DNA from: Asterias rubens
Lineage: Eukaryota > Echinodermata > Asteroidea > Forcipulatida > Asteriidae
Direction of reading: 5' to 3'
Assembly (NCBI RefSeq): GCF_902459465.1
Contig: NC_047062.1
Location: forward strand, 25,599,866 to 25,663,865
Length of the DNA stretch: 64,000 bases
The notes beneath the pieces were generated by a model that ran no database searches, was not told the origin of the DNA, and saw nothing but the letters and a program-made list of their open reading frames with translations. The translations under genes and the position numbers were made by a program. Positions 13,601-21,900 of the stretch are shown here, piece after piece (within the stretch, counting starts at the first letter, position 1; every line of letters begins with the position of its first letter).

Positions 13601-13991
13601 GTGCAATAGTTTAAACTATGACTCCCTCGGTGATCCCCGGAGCGTTCTATTTTCCCTCGGCTTCGCCTCGGGAAAATAGAACGCTCCGGGGATCACCGAG
13701 GGAGTTATAGTTTTAACCATAGCACTCGAAGCAGTCATTATTTGTATGCTATCAACAGCTCTCCACTGCTCGTTACCAGTGGTCAGTTTTTAAGATAATC
13801 TTTATTTTGAGTAATTACCAAACGTGTACCTTCCCTTTAACAGGTGTGGTAATTACAACAGTCAGAGGGCATGTACATAATCTAATCCAAATGGAAACTT
13901 CAATCCGAAATGACAACAATGTAGACATATAATACTGCCCTAGGAGAATGAAAAGCTGTGTGAATTGAGGGCTTTGAGGGTTTTTAAATTC

Positions 13992-14026
<35 letters not shown>

Positions 14027-14589
14027 GCTCTCATATAGCGCATTTCACAATAACCGAATCAATGCAATTGACATTTATAGTTCCCTGGTCGTAGGGCCAA
14101 TACCATTCCTCAATAATGTTTACTCAGCTCCCTTGGGAGTACACAGCCCTGAGCTGTATTTAAGGCGCTTGTAAGTTTACATTATTGCAACTGGTACAAC
14201 ACTCAATTTTCTACTAGAAATTTGCTAAGAGGTATTTTCTGCTAAAGAGATAAAAATTGTCCCTTGACTTAGTCATAACAAACTTGTAAGCTGATACCGT
14301 GTCACTTCTCGCATTCGATAGTCAACGTTAACTTGCCAAGAATACCGGTACCAAACAAGCAAAACGTATGTAAAACAATTGTTTAATTAACGTGAGAGAG
14401 AACAATATAGTGCGCCTCCAAGGGTATTACCACAGAGAGGAAAGTACGAATAAGTCGCCAACGTTCGCGTTTAAAGCTTACCAAGGATATGATTCAATTT
14501 AAATACAAAGTTCGAAACGTACCTGCATCAACCCATCTGACATGCGTGGCAAAAAGGCACACCAGGATCCAAATCTTTGAATGTTCCAT
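1344..14589 (-). CDS. YWTD beta-propeller receptor-like gene, 5 exons, 3' end off the left edge
   Basis: Five minus-strand exons join in phase: 14589-14523, 12858-12622, 11058-10896, 9149-9022 and 1610-1344. The product starts with a 22-residue signal peptide and enters directly into LDL-receptor class B (YWTD) repeats: VYWTD in exon 2, LYWTD in exon 3, IYWAD in exon 4, LYWCD and VYLTD in exon 5. This is close to one six-bladed propeller. Having no LDLa repeats before the propeller resembles LRP5/6 or nidogen-type architecture more than LDLR. The last exon ends in phase 1 after GGIHIYE, so EGF, transmembrane or tail exons may lie beyond position 1. Family knowledge: such propellers bind extracellular ligands. 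The specific ligand is unknown. A divergent paralogue starts at 18901. Confidence 0.85.
1711..1831. mobile_element. MITE family A, copy 1, left part (split by DIRS)
   Basis: Begins AGCAGTGGACACTATTGGTA and runs to CTCCCTCTGAA, where the DIRS element interrupts it. It resumes at 7758. The sequence matches intact family A copies such as 52620-53010. Confidence 0.85.
1876..2003. repeat. DIRS inverted terminal repeat, 3' side of element
   Basis: From TTACCTGTTAAACC to TTTTTCTCTAG. It is the reverse complement of 7611-7738 apart from about one indel. The outer extension 1832-1875 is unique to this end and recurs inverted in the internal complementary region. Confidence 0.9.
2047..2150. repeat. 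DIRS internal complementary region
   Basis: 2047-2103 is the reverse complement of the left outer edge (1832-1888). 2104-2150 is the reverse complement of the right outer edge (about 7711-7757). The two halves abut, which mimics the circle junction. This architecture is diagnostic for DIRS1-like elements. Confidence 0.9.
2338..3399 (-). CDS. DIRS tyrosine recombinase
   Basis: This is the C-terminal roughly 353 residues of a 930-residue open frame that begins at 5130. The upstream 577 residues overlap the RT frame out of register and are probably not translated, so the real start is unclear; the region before TRRTYDSRLRHY is a plausible start of the core-binding domain. The catalytic domain shows the tyrosine recombinase residues: Arg in TATARRRSELHAL, His-x-x-Arg in NAHDTRAMTTSWA and Tyr in FTSCYLRDV. 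It integrates the element's circular DNA. It overlaps the end of the RT/RNase H frame (3228-3399). Intact to its stop at 2338. Confidence 0.9.
   Translation of the reverse strand: MLDAVKQSLRSAGLSADAASLAAQGRRLSTRRTYDSRLRHYHRWCEEHTYDPCTTPLAVVGDFFMYLFHKDLTISTIRGYRSAIAAVHKGFADGSTVSNNASLAQLLRGMYVERPPSRKLVPSWDLAQVLKVLAEPPYEPLANAPLLDLSVKTVFLLATATARRRSELHALSVEPGHIRWEPSGVRLVPRQGFLTKNQSPSFLPPPIFVPDLKSFSSVPQDKLWCPVRALKWYLAQTKPLRGDTTQLFISTNKPHKAVSADSISRWIVTAIQASIKDWPKVPDIRVNAHDTRAMTTSWAYFKGVPIQDILQAAAWKTPSTFTSCYLRDVLQAEGRTGRTALSIGASKEGSTLE
3228..5348 (-). CDS. DIRS reverse transcriptase / RNase H
   Basis: Open for 706 residues. RT domain about residues 100-320: FFLAPKKNTGEWRPILNLR, LIDLKDAYLHVP, TLPFGLSTAPRVF and the catalytic box FVYLDDWLI near residue 266. 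RNase H about 425-545: acidic residues in TDASNTGWG, VLELLAV, IKSDNS and IMADALS match the D-E-D-D set. The tail reads YAFPPISLLPRVLTKI, a conserved DIRS motif. No separate methyltransferase motif was recognised. The frame overlaps gag by about 150 nt, so expression may use frameshifting or an internal start. Confidence 0.92.
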   Translation of the reverse strand: MLQIHRALLSSPLQLLYRVRLLGRVHEVEPASPPAPKLRAEVTGVVLGAGDAPLPTTPFPGPVGGRLIYFAKTWALLCNDGWVQKTVASGYKIEFTSTPPSAYLPRTTPIPTDRTKRHALESEISALLQKQAICRVQTEDANRGFFSTFFLAPKKNTGEWRPILNLRPLNKYVRPKRFRMESLRTVLDALPIPTWAVLIDLKDAYLHVPMWAEHRAFLRFRYDQRTYEFLTLPFGLSTAPRVFTRLVKVVAGILRRRQVQIFVYLDDWLIVGETKEETSWALKLTANIISELGFLINIEKSQPNPTRHPVFLGAKLDLQRGLAFPTEDRVHNLLDCITLFRTASVAPAVAWLRLLGLIANMVDVLPWCRLRMRPIQLHLLAYYRPCIHHIQRPVPIPNMICPHLDWWSRRTNIMVGLIFPRPRPTLTLVTDASNTGWGAHIGMESVAGSWSQADSQYHINVLELLAVFRALKHFVRIVTGEVVLIKSDNSTVVSYINRQGGTHSPQLCMHTWELLLWCQARQINLTAVHLAGKLNIMADALSALNHQLPVYCTRNQDPKGWAADAFSISWKNMLAYAFPPISLLPRVLTKIEAEECRIILIAPFWPRQPWFQKIVRLLCKPPIILPLRSDLLRQPRSLIPHPGVESLHLTFWMLSSNHCDQRAFQQTLPHWQPKAADCLPVGLTTADYDIIIGGAKNTLMIHAQRL
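5197..7359 (-). CDS. DIRS gag-like protein
   Basis: Open for 720 residues from MADSRKSKRG. The N-terminus has cysteine pairs (CSSC, CPRCRPC, CSVC at about 19-50) that look like zinc ribbons. A low-complexity Ser/Pro/Arg-rich middle follows, with an RKRRRR patch and a serine run near residue 240. The C-terminal half reads as a structured capsid-like region, ending in a basic glycine- and arginine-rich tail. Its position upstream of RT is that of gag in DIRS elements. The function is inferred from position and composition only. Confidence 0.8.
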   Translation of the reverse strand: MADSRKSKRGVTPKNFVPCSSCRRIKPRPEQDLHALCPRCRPCNRQVPCSVCKDWGSADWEAVAAWVRSRSPSGESAASASSEAVSRAKKTTSAGRSPLSGVMPKGSLATGKASGHTTKSVPVRPPEFSIVTGAESPSKITQSGEMSQAVLSDGSDTAPPAGQPVIASKRKQGKKKGTSRAKAVPAVQVATGHVSPGETGTDSGKTGTVPGNTGARPKTLAGVYVAPAPSHGQHRSRDKSDGEERHRRKRRRRYTSSSSSSSSSRSPRGHRRHHSKREDPTSALLLQGCRELTASITSLIPKPTAPAQPVAPPEPRQVLPRTDSFSDPGSVSDRDPRRVSAAVAVPDTEQSSGNEETVPLTQRRDNRERPPGREDDSSGDESSYQSTTDQRLRMVMKDMVRVLHIPSNEEPDPVDGARQSFKRRTAPVEPKEFFPVLPIDRLCADRMNALSEVKKIRPFVRRETRPFRVPQADFDNLLSVPPMPATVRDKITADSGGRSTLKSPFPSKEKNVFEESLIKIDTASRAGIRVACFLQLLSEYLVCSCEADSPVSPEATETAFRCLDDGLRLCMDQFMRVSLMTINARRTNVLDTIFVPSDGLRSNLESLPRLSSDLFGGKFQEVMQAEAKRIKATDKINLNKQSSQGGSSRPARGNSGATKGKTFPRKPLKPFAPNPSGSAFKPTTTVVQSQAFGSRSRGRAGFTPRSKASRGGYRGGAWRR
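7611..7738. repeat. DIRS inverted terminal repeat, 5' side of element
   Basis: Reverse complement of 1876-2003. The outer extension GGGAGTCCCCTGAAGTGGAC runs to 7757 and is matched by the internal complementary region. It lies upstream of gag and would contain the element's promoter. Confidence 0.9.
7758..8003. mobile_element. MITE family A, copy 1, right part
   Basis: Resumes at CGTAATTTTCGAGGAAGAAG and ends CCAGTGTATTTAATA. Together with 1711-1831 it reconstitutes one family A copy of about 365 bp. Confidence 0.85.
8391..8712. mobile_element. Foldback MITE family C, copy 1
   Basis: The ends are inverted (TTGGTACTTTTTGTAACACA against CACAAAGTACATAGACCC). The interior carries AGGTGCTGTA / CTACAGCACCT arms around a centre containing GAGACGAAA. 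Further copies are at 10264-10629 and 30522-30876. Confidence 0.7.
9022..9149 (-). CDS. Exon 4 of minus-strand YWTD gene
   Basis: 128 nt, phase 2 to 1, between a CTCTAG acceptor and a GTAAGT donor. It encodes HIYWADAGNNGTIERANLNG and FPSGLAIDHR, a canonical YWTD repeat, and joins exon 3 in frame (GG plus A). Confidence 0.9.
9150..9572. repeat. Intron stretch with an insertion inside MITE A copy 2
   Basis: GGCAGTGGACACTATTATAC at 9182 is the left end of a family A copy that resumes at 9573. The roughly 370 bp between starts ACACATATTGACTTGC and holds an inverted match near 9335-9360. This looks like a nested short element flanked by TTATA. No coding content. Confidence 0.45.
9573..9935. mobile_element. 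MITE family A, copy 2
   Basis: Starts GGTAATTACTCAAAATAGTT, contains the inverted TTCGAGACC / GGTCCCAAAATC core, and ends near GACAATGCCTTTAATA. Confidence 0.75.
9936..10263. other. Intron, nothing recognised
   Basis: AT-rich intron sequence between two MITEs. No exon-like frame was found. Confidence 0.4.
10264..10629. mobile_element. Foldback MITE family C, copy 2
   Basis: TTAAAGGATTTGGGTACTTTTT at the left mirrors AAAAAGTACATACACCCTTTAA at the right. TTAA at both ends fits a TTAA target. Internal inverted AGGTGCTGTAGTTTTTGAGAA. Confidence 0.8.
10896..11058 (-). CDS. Exon 3 of minus-strand YWTD gene
   Basis: 163 nt, phase 1 to 2, between an AAACAG acceptor and a GTAAGT donor. It encodes PAGLALD, RMLYWTDE, GHIARLPMDGSGSKDV and HPRGIITD, a complete YWTD blade boundary. 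Confidence 0.9.
11059..12009. other. Intron 2 of minus-strand YWTD gene
   Basis: No exon recognised. A short fragment at about 11492-11550 (GGACGCTGGGTGGCGTCAGACT) belongs to foldback family Q, which is complete at 44500-44632. Confidence 0.45.
12010..12330 (+). repeat. Interspersed repeat related to family F
   Basis: Contains GTTTGCGGTAACACCATGTG, two hairpins (GTTCTTAGGGAAC and AGTTCTGAAAAGAACT) and CTCAACGTTTCGACTAGCTT. The same ordered motifs occur in the family F copies at 43464, 44890, 54211 and 61555. Class uncertain; the layout is reminiscent of retroelement terminal sequence. Confidence 0.55.
12622..12858 (-). CDS. Exon 2 of minus-strand YWTD gene
   Basis: A TTACCAG acceptor and a GTACGT donor bound 237 nt, phase 1 to 1. 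It encodes the first blade, with VAVDFDP and QMVYWTD motifs followed by KISKAHLDGSDQRTL. The plus-strand paralogue has an exon of exactly the same length at 20305-20541. Confidence 0.9.
12972..13260. mobile_element. MITE family A, copy 3, left part
   Basis: TTAAGGCCCTGGACACTATT start. It runs to TTTTATACTAT, where other repeats are inserted, and its right end lies at about 13750-13845. Confidence 0.75.
13249..13575. mobile_element. Short inverted-end element inside MITE A copy 3
   Basis: Bounded by ATAACACCCC and GGGGTGTTAT. It contains the inverted pair GTGCGCTAGTC / GACTAGCACAC. Non-coding. Confidence 0.45.
13576..13747. repeat. Near-perfect palindrome / foldback element
   Basis: The core 13614-13707 is an almost perfect inverted repeat. 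Arms start ACTCCCTCGGTGATCCCCGG, are about 44 bp, and flank a loop of a few bases around CTTCGC. Looser inverted homology (GGCTGCTTTTACTCGTGC against GCACTCGAAGCAGTC) extends the foldback to the whole segment. Confidence 0.8.
13748..13848. mobile_element. MITE family A, copy 3, right part
   Basis: ATCAACAGCTCTCCACTGCT followed by TTGAGTAATTACCAAACGTG and CCCTTTAA, the usual right end of family A. Confidence 0.7.
13990..14175 (-). repeat. LINE/SINE-type 3' tail with (AAT)n
   Basis: A run of AAT triplets at 13994-14023 precedes CTCATATAGCGCATTTCAC and AGCCCTGAGCTGTATTTAAG. In reverse this is a GC-rich hairpin followed by an ATT tail, as at 780-795 and 42690-42770. Confidence 0.55.
14523..14589 (-). 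CDS. Exon 1 (signal peptide) of minus-strand YWTD gene
   Basis: ATG at 14589 opens MEHSKIWILVCLFATHVRW, a basic n-region followed by a hydrophobic core, then VDA. The exon ends GCA G before a GTACGT donor (phase 1). The paralogous exon at 18901 ends with the same VDA-G and the same phase, which supports this start. Confidence 0.85.
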
Positions 14590-15458
14590 GATGAGTTTAC
14601 CTGAGACAAAACAAGTTAATTTTGTTGTATTAAGCAGTCAAACACTCACTAGTCCACTGAAGACCTTTGCATTTTAATACAGAAGCAGCTCACACGATTT
14701 CAGAAAACCAAATGGGTATTACCCAACTGAACTTGACGTTATGTTGCAATACATAGCGCTGGCACAGTTCCAAAAACGAGCCAGCCCCCCTCCTTTTGGA
14801 CTCTTCATAAGAAGGAGATTTACATGAAATAGATTTGAGATTTCGTTCGCTTTCGAACAGTCACCCAACGTCGTGAACACATTGGCGCATTGGTGTCCAC
14901 GGGGAGATGCGTCAATTGTACGAAACGGTTAACTACTCATAAGTCAAACTTACTGTGACAAAAAACAACACATTTGCATTATCACTTTCTTAATAGGTGA
15001 AAATGTATAAATCTACCATAAATGAACTTGACAAACAGTGTTCTAAACAAGTTTTAGCTGCAGGGGTAAATTTCTCTTTTCGTGAAACCGGTGAGGAAAT
15101 AATGTACATGTCAGATAAGAACAGTTTTAAACGAAAATAAAAGGGGATACTTACCAAGTTTATCTCTCCTTCGACATTCAAATCTGGAAAGGAAAAAGAT
15201 GTAAGCGTATAATATAGCGCACACCGTTGCTATTAAGTACTTCCTTGTTGAAATCACGTAGGCCTACTGGAAAAATAACCATAGCTAGTACGTGTAGGTT
15301 GACATGAAAGGCTTTAACATTATTATAATTATGGTTGATTGACTTTCAAAAAAAATATGTATATGCATCGACACTGTCGCGTGTTAGTTCTATTATTACC
15401 ATTGCTTACCATTATTACAATGCGCGAATAATGCTCTTTTTGAAACCACGTTTCAGCG
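14590..15458. other. Upstream region of minus-strand YWTD gene
   Basis: This region should contain the promoter of the gene starting at 14589. No TATA box or other site can be assigned with confidence, and there are no exon-like frames. Confidence 0.35.
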
Positions 15459-15816
15459 GTGTTTATCACATTATTGGTTCTCGACCAATCAAACTTCACA
15501 GTTTGTTACCGGGGTATAACAATCCATGTTGTCTAGTAACCCTGTTGTTGGGCATTATAGAGCAAGTTCGGGTGGCGACCATTTGTCAACCACTGGTCGA
15601 TGTTCCATGGTTACCTATGCATTCAATACATCCTGGGTACCAGACAAAATCAACCAATGGTCGACTATAATCGACTATAGTGCCTCACTCGAACTTGCTC
15701 ATAGCTACTTCTTGTGCCTAAGCAGCACTATGAAATTGGGCCCTCGTTTTGTTATACCACGATAACAGACTGCAAATTTTGTATTGGTTGAGAACCAACC
15801 ACGTGATATAATACCA
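15459..15816. mobile_element. Foldback element family O
   Basis: The left end ATTGGTTCTCGACCAATCAA and the right end TATTGGTTGAGAACCAACC are inverted. CGAACTTGCTC and GAGCAAGTTCG form a second inner pair. Fragments of the same family lie at 25278-25350 and 44140-44180. Confidence 0.7.
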
Positions 15817-15863
15817 AGAGGCATATAACTAGGCTCAGGTCCGGGTTACATGAAAGTGATGCA

Positions 15864-15990
15864 TCCAGGTGTGGCGGTTTCAGTCTTCCGCCGTGTTCAG
15901 TTTTCCGGGACACAGTAAAGCATATAACAATTGACTGTTTTCGCTTGATGTGCGCAGGCGTCGCATGACGTAATGTTTCCGTATTTGATC
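15864..15990. mobile_element. Foldback family D, terminal fragment
   Basis: GGTGTGGCGGTTTCAGTCTT, CCGTGTTCAGTTTTCCGGG and GCGCAGGCGTCGCATGACGT match the ends of the complete copies at 24737 and 51492. The middle is missing. Confidence 0.7.
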
Positions 15991-16205
15991 ATAGGGGATT
16001 TCAACTTAGGTGCGTGTATTAATTTCGCAACAATTCTGTGTCGTGCTGGCCCAGAACTGAAGCATATCATTTGCTGACAACATTTTCCACACAGTTTAAA
16101 AGGTTAAGTCAAGTTTTAACAGTAACCGCACAATGGATGATGTTAAAAGGAAAGTCCCCCATTTGCAGCTGCGATTGCGAAAATGTCGCTCAGATATTTT
16201 TGTTA

Positions 16206-16335
16206 TTATTCTTGACAGCAGGTACCGATCAACTCGGTCCCAAGCCAACTCGGTCCCAGTCAACTCGTCCCAAGTCAACTCAGTCCCAGTTAACTCGGTC
16301 CCAAGTCAACTCGGTACCAGTCAACTCGGTCATTA
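16206..16335. repeat. Minisatellite, forward orientation
   Basis: Tandem units of about 15-16 bp on the theme CAACTCGGTCCCAAGT, roughly eight copies. The same unit recurs inverted at 16560-16826. Confidence 0.9.
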
Positions 16336-16559
16336 TTAATGTTAAATGAGAGCCATACAAAAAAAGCAATACTCCGTTGAAAGCAAAAAATTTTTGAACT
16401 CATTGTTTTTCAGTTGAAATTCATTCACCCAACACAACTGTGAAACAAACGATACCCCGGAGATCGGTGCACACTCATCTCGTTTAATGTATAAATTCAA
16501 AGGACATTAGTTATTTTGTTTCCAATTCAAAGAACTTTCCTTCAACCACGTAGAGTACG

Positions 16560-16826
16560 GTCAACCATGACTTGGGACCGAGTTGACTTGGAACCGAGTA
16601 GACTTTGGACCGAGTTGACTTGGGACCGAGTTGAATTGTTGAATTGGGACCGAGTAGACTTGGGACAGAGTCGACTTGGGACCGAGTAGACTTTGGACCA
16701 ATTGACTTGGGACCAAATTGAATTGGGACCGAGTTGACTTGGGACCGAGTAATCGACTTGGGACCGAGTTGACTTTGGACCGAGTTGACTGGGACCGAGT
16801 TGACTTGGGACCGAGTTGACTCTTGA
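16560..16826. repeat. Minisatellite, inverted orientation
   Basis: About seventeen imperfect units of the theme ACTTGGGACCGAGTTG, the reverse complement of the array at 16206. The 225 bp spacer between the arrays is ordinary sequence. The pair forms a large potential hairpin. Confidence 0.9.
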
Positions 16827-18663
16827 CAACATACAAGCCTACCCGAACTGCTCACTAATTACATAAGGAAGTGCGGAAAGTCAGTGAGAGTTTAGTTACG
16901 GGTGTGAAGCTTGATAGATTTGGAGATCAACGGAGCAAAACTCGGTAATGATCACATTTCTTTTCTTGTCATAACTATTCTGAAAAACTAACAAATGTGA
17001 GTTTGAAACTTACAAATCGGCTGTTAAAACTGTCAGGTTAAAACTCTTTGATACATTTGATTTTTGGAACGATTGTTTTAATCCAATACAAGTGTAGATG
17101 CACACAATACATCTGTGTGAAAGTTTACTATAAGTAGTTTAATAATGGTAGCGATATTTTTATTTATTTATTGCGGAGCGAATAATATGTTCACACAGGA
17201 AAAGTTATCCCTAAATGGAATCCACAAAAGTATTTGTCCCTAATCGCTGTATACTTTCAAGCGAAATGCCTCTCCAAGTGCATTAAAATTATCAAAAGCC
17301 GTTGTACTTCCTACCACGTAAGTTTTTATTGCCATTATTTTCCATACTTAAGTGATAATATTCGCAGGACAGCAATTGTACTTGCTTAATTGCTTAATTT
17401 AAGCCTGGTTGTAAAATGTAGCAATGTTTGACACGATTTTAAAAGAGAACTTGGACAGTAGAAAAAAAAAATTGTCTTTCCACGTGAGGTATATTTATTA
17501 ACATTTAGCAATCATGCTACAATTTAGCAAGGGACCCTTGCTAATTTTCTCTCCTGTGAAAGGTGCTTCAGGTGAACATTCTTGTCGACTGGCGACTGAA
17601 TTATACACAAGAAAACAATTATTTCAGTGCGACAAAGCCCTGAACTGCTTCGTCATTTCACGGTCTTGAACATCCTACGAACGAAATTTACATGCTAATA
17701 TGGTTCAACATTATCACAATTTGCTCTGAGAAAAAAAACAATGTAGTAAACCGTGATATGGCTAGTAGACTTGAATTTCATTAAGCTGATTTGACATCAG
17801 AGGCCCCTCTTAAAACATGTACATGGTTTAAGGTGCCTCGGTCAAATACTAGTTGACAGTTTGGGGTTGATTAAAGAGCCAATAAAGGATGATCTCAATA
17901 AATTATGTCAACTATTACCTTTTTATGACCAAATAGACATCGTAGATACCGGTTAATAACCATTTTACTCAAAAGATTTGCATTTAGTAATAAATAACTC
18001 GAGTAAAAATTGCACCCGGCCGCACGGCTTTTTCAGCCGAGAGTCAAAAACGGCTAATGACCCTGGACGCCAGTGACGATTATCCCCCGTTGGTTTTGAA
18101 CACAGTTCTCCAGCTTTGGCATTTTCACACCAAATAGCCGCCACTGACGTCACGATTGTCGCGCGGGCTTGTTTGACCCCACTTTTTTCAGAAATTTGGC
18201 GTGGACCGTTCTGGGAAAAAATCAACACTTTTACCAAATGTTTAACGTGAGGTAAGAGACTCGTTACTGCAGCTGTTAGAAAACTGTAGTATCTAAACAT
18301 TTGCCGGCAGTAAAATCACTTTATGCAATCCACCCTATACATAAACTGGAAAACCTGTAGAATTCTTGGGATCGAATGGCCATCTGGGTCACGAGAAAAC
18401 AGTGAAGAACCGATTACACATTTTGCATGACATTGATGCAAACAAAATCATGAATAAAACGCTCACTGAGCGATAAACTCCAAAAGCGAGAAATATTTCA
18501 AGGGATGTTTTCTTCTATCATCATCATTAGACCGTGCAAGTTTGACGTAAATTTGTGATCTTCACGATTTTGTTTCTGACCAATTCTGTAACGTTCCTTG
18601 AAATGCAGTATCACACATACGTTTACGGTACCAACACAGGAAGTGGCAGCCAAGGGATCACAC
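16827..18663. other. Intergenic, no gene recognised
   Basis: AT-rich sequence upstream of the plus-strand YWTD paralogue. 18000-18180 is more GC-rich and has inverted pieces around CCAGTGACG / GCCACTGACGTC, possibly another eroded foldback element. Confidence 0.4.
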
Positions 18664-18815
18664 TATAGACCTTTATCATGGTGCAGCCATCTTGAATTTC
18701 CCCATTTAAACCAAACCGAGGCTGGAAGAACAAAATAGTCTGGTTTCTATTTGCAAAATGATTATAAGCATTTATTTTTGTTACTCGAAACAAGGAGCAT
18801 GACCAAGATATCTTA
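18664..18815 (+). repeat. Interspersed repeat family G, copy 2
   Basis: TAGACCTTTATCATGGTGCA, CCATCTTGAATTT, GAGGCTGGAAGAACAAAATA and GACCAAGATAT match 605-780. It ends about 85 bp before the start codon at 18901. Confidence 0.65.
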
Positions 18816-18900
18816 GGGGATGCAGCTGGTGTGTTTACAAATAACGATTGAGGACACGTTTTTTTTTAGACTCAGGTAAAGACTCAGGTAAAGCTTCATC

Positions 18901-18976
18901 ATGAAACACAACAAAGGAATGCTGTTCTGTGTCATTGTGTGCTTGCTCTACCCTGGTATCAGACTGGTTGATGCAG
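18901..18976 (+). CDS. Exon 1 (signal peptide) of plus-strand YWTD gene
   Basis: MKHNKGMLFCVIVCLLYPGI followed by RLVDA is a clear signal peptide. It ends GCA G before GTAACT (phase 1), matching the paralogue's exon at 14523-14589. Confidence 0.85.
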
Positions 18977-21900
18977 GTAACTAATGTTCCAATAAATTAT
19001 TGTATAAAATATGCGATGTGGAAGAATGTTTCACCAAGATTAATCAATATCTTTGTTGTTTCAAAGGCAAAGACTAAACCTCATGGTCTTTGGAACCATT
19101 TGATTGTTTGATCTTTTGTGTTGTAGATTACAAAATGTGAAATGTAGATTAATGTAGTGTACAGTGAAGCTAACACTTAAAAAATTCATTTCAAATAAGT
19201 TTAGATTTACACAATTAATATAATACTGACAAGTGTCATTTCAAATACTTGCATTTTGGTCGCATACTTTTGTTTAGATGTTGTAGAAAATTCGGAGCGA
19301 TCATGTCCACGCAAGAGGAATAGTCCCTACAGAAAAACATATTCTGAGAAGCGTACAGCGGTAACGCTTCTCGAATTCAAATATAAGTGCATAACAACTG
19401 GGGCACATACCCACACTACTTTGAAGTAAAATTTGGTTCTTTTTATAATTAATTTTTTACAAAGATGCTGTAGGACAAATTCTAACCAAATGGTTTACTA
19501 TTGCCATCAATTTTAAAGGCCCTGGACACTATTAATAATTACTCAAAATAATTTTGTTAGCATAACAGCATACTTGGTAACAAGCAATGGGGAGCTGTTG
19601 ATAGTATAAAACATTTTGAGAAACGTCTTTCTCTGAAGTAACGTAGTTTTCGAGAAAGAAGTCATTTTCCACTAAAATACTTGAATTTTATTTCGAGACC
19701 TCATAAGAATTTAGGTCTCGAAATCAAGCATCTGAAAGCACACAACTTCGTCTGACAGGGGTGTTTTTCTGGCATTATTATCTCGCAACTTCAACGACCA
19801 ATTGAATTCAAAATTTCACAGGTTTGTTATTTTATGCATATGTTGAGATACACCAAGTGGGAAGACTGGTCTTTGACAATTACCAATAGTGTCCAGTGTC
19901 TTTAAAGGAACACGTCAAATGCATATGGTTAGAAAGATGTTGTAAAAGTAGAATACAATGATCCACACAAACATGCCTCAAAATTACATGGTTTTCCTTT
20001 TACATCGTCGGATAACACGGTCCGCCATTTATGGGAGTCAAATTTTTGACTCCCATAAATGGCCGACCGTGTTAGTTCGCAGTAAGTAAAAGGAAAATCA
20101 CGCTATTTCGAGGCAAATTTGTGTGGATCATTGTATTCTACTTTTAAAACATCTTTCAACCATGAGCATTTTATAACAAACGGATACAAATGCTTTTTTA
20201 TAGACCAACTCGTCCGATCCAAGGCAACGTGTTCCTTTAAGAGCGAGAGGTTTGGGTTGTACATTGGCCAATCATGTGTTTTTTTTTTTACCGAACATTA
20301 TCAGATGCCTTTTTGCTGGTTGCGGACAGTGTAAATGGGACTATTTCAAAGGGTAGCATTTCTCTAAGTCTGGCTGATTTAACTCCACTACCCTTCATCG
20401 ATGTCGTCTGCCCAGTGGCCGTGGATTTTGACCCGATTGATCAGATGGTTTACTGGACTGATAGTGGGCCCCCATCTCCGAAAATCTCCAAAGCACGTAT
20501 AGATGGCAGTGGTCAAACGCTCCTTGTTAGTGAACTGTTTGGTAGGTCGTACTTAATCTTGATTTATTTTGTTAGAAAGTTAATTTTTTTTATTTTATTT
20601 GTATTTATTGGTATTTATTTTCGACAAAATGACCAGCAGCATAAGCCGAAATGGCCAAAGTACTTTCGACTATCATTATTTTCAGGTTGTGTAAGTTCAG
20701 TATGAACTCTATGGATATTTTGTTGTGTGTCCTACAAAAAGTACCCAAAACCCTTAAGGAGAGCTGGACTATAAATTAGATGCCTTAAAGCGATAGTTTC
20801 GACTTTCACAACAAGTCACTTCAATTCACATTTCACAATTCACAACTCACGTCATTGGTCTTAAAGACACTGGATGTCAAAGACCAGTCTTCTCACTTGG
20901 TGTATCTCAACATGTGCATAAAATAACAAACCTGTGAAAATTTGAGCTCAATTGGTAGTCGAAGTTGCGAGATAATAATGCAAGAAAAAACACCCTTGTC
21001 ACACGAAGTTGTGTGCGTTAAGATGCTTGATTTCGAGACCTCAAATTATAAATCTGAGGTCTCGAAATCCAATTCATGGAAAATGACTTCTTCCTCGAAA
21101 ACTACGTCACTTCAGAGGGAGCCGTTTCTCACAATGATTTATACTACCAACCTCTCCCCTTTACTCGTTACCAAGTAAGGTTTTATGCTAATAATTATTT
21201 TGAGTAATTACCAATAGTGTCCGATGCCTTTAAGTTTAATGAATATCTGTTAAAGACAGTGGATACTATTGGTAATTGTCAAAGACCAGTCTTCTCACTT
21301 GCTGTGTCTCAACATATGTATAAAATAACAAACCTGTGAAAATTTGAGTTCACTCGGTCATCAAAGTTGGGAGATAATAATGAAAGAAAAAACACCCTTG
21401 TAACACGAAGTTATGTGCTTTACTATGCTTGATTTCGAGACCTCAAATTCTAAACTTGAGGTCTCGAAATCAAATTCGTGGAAAATTACTTCTTTCTCGA
21501 AAACTACTCCACTTCAGAGTGAGCTGTTTATCAATATGTTGTATACTATCAACCTCTCTCCATTACTCGTTACCAATTGAGGTTTTATGCTAATAATTAT
21601 TTGGAGTAATTACCAATAGTGTAATGGCAAGTTCATGGCCTGAATCTGACACATACACCTTTACAAATCTAACAACAACCCTTGCCGTGCGTGGGTGTGT
21701 CGTCACATTAGGCCCATAATAAAAAGTACCAAACGCACAATGCTCCAAAAATACACTTTTTATTACACTTTGGGTATTTCCAACTTGAACTACCTATGAC
21801 AACATGGCGGTTTGGTGTGTAAATCCCCTCCTATTGCTGTAGTTATTGCTATTATTGTTGTTTTTGTTTGTGCTTTCTTGATTGTTTCTTTGTTCGTTTG

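Noticed and set aside
16206..16826. CRISPR-like array
   Set aside because: Units are contiguous and degenerate with no unique spacers; this is eukaryotic minisatellite DNA.
16511..16855. Open frames encoding repeated SQLGPKSTRSQVNSVP-like text
   Set aside because: All three frames of the minisatellite are open simply because the repeat unit lacks stops.
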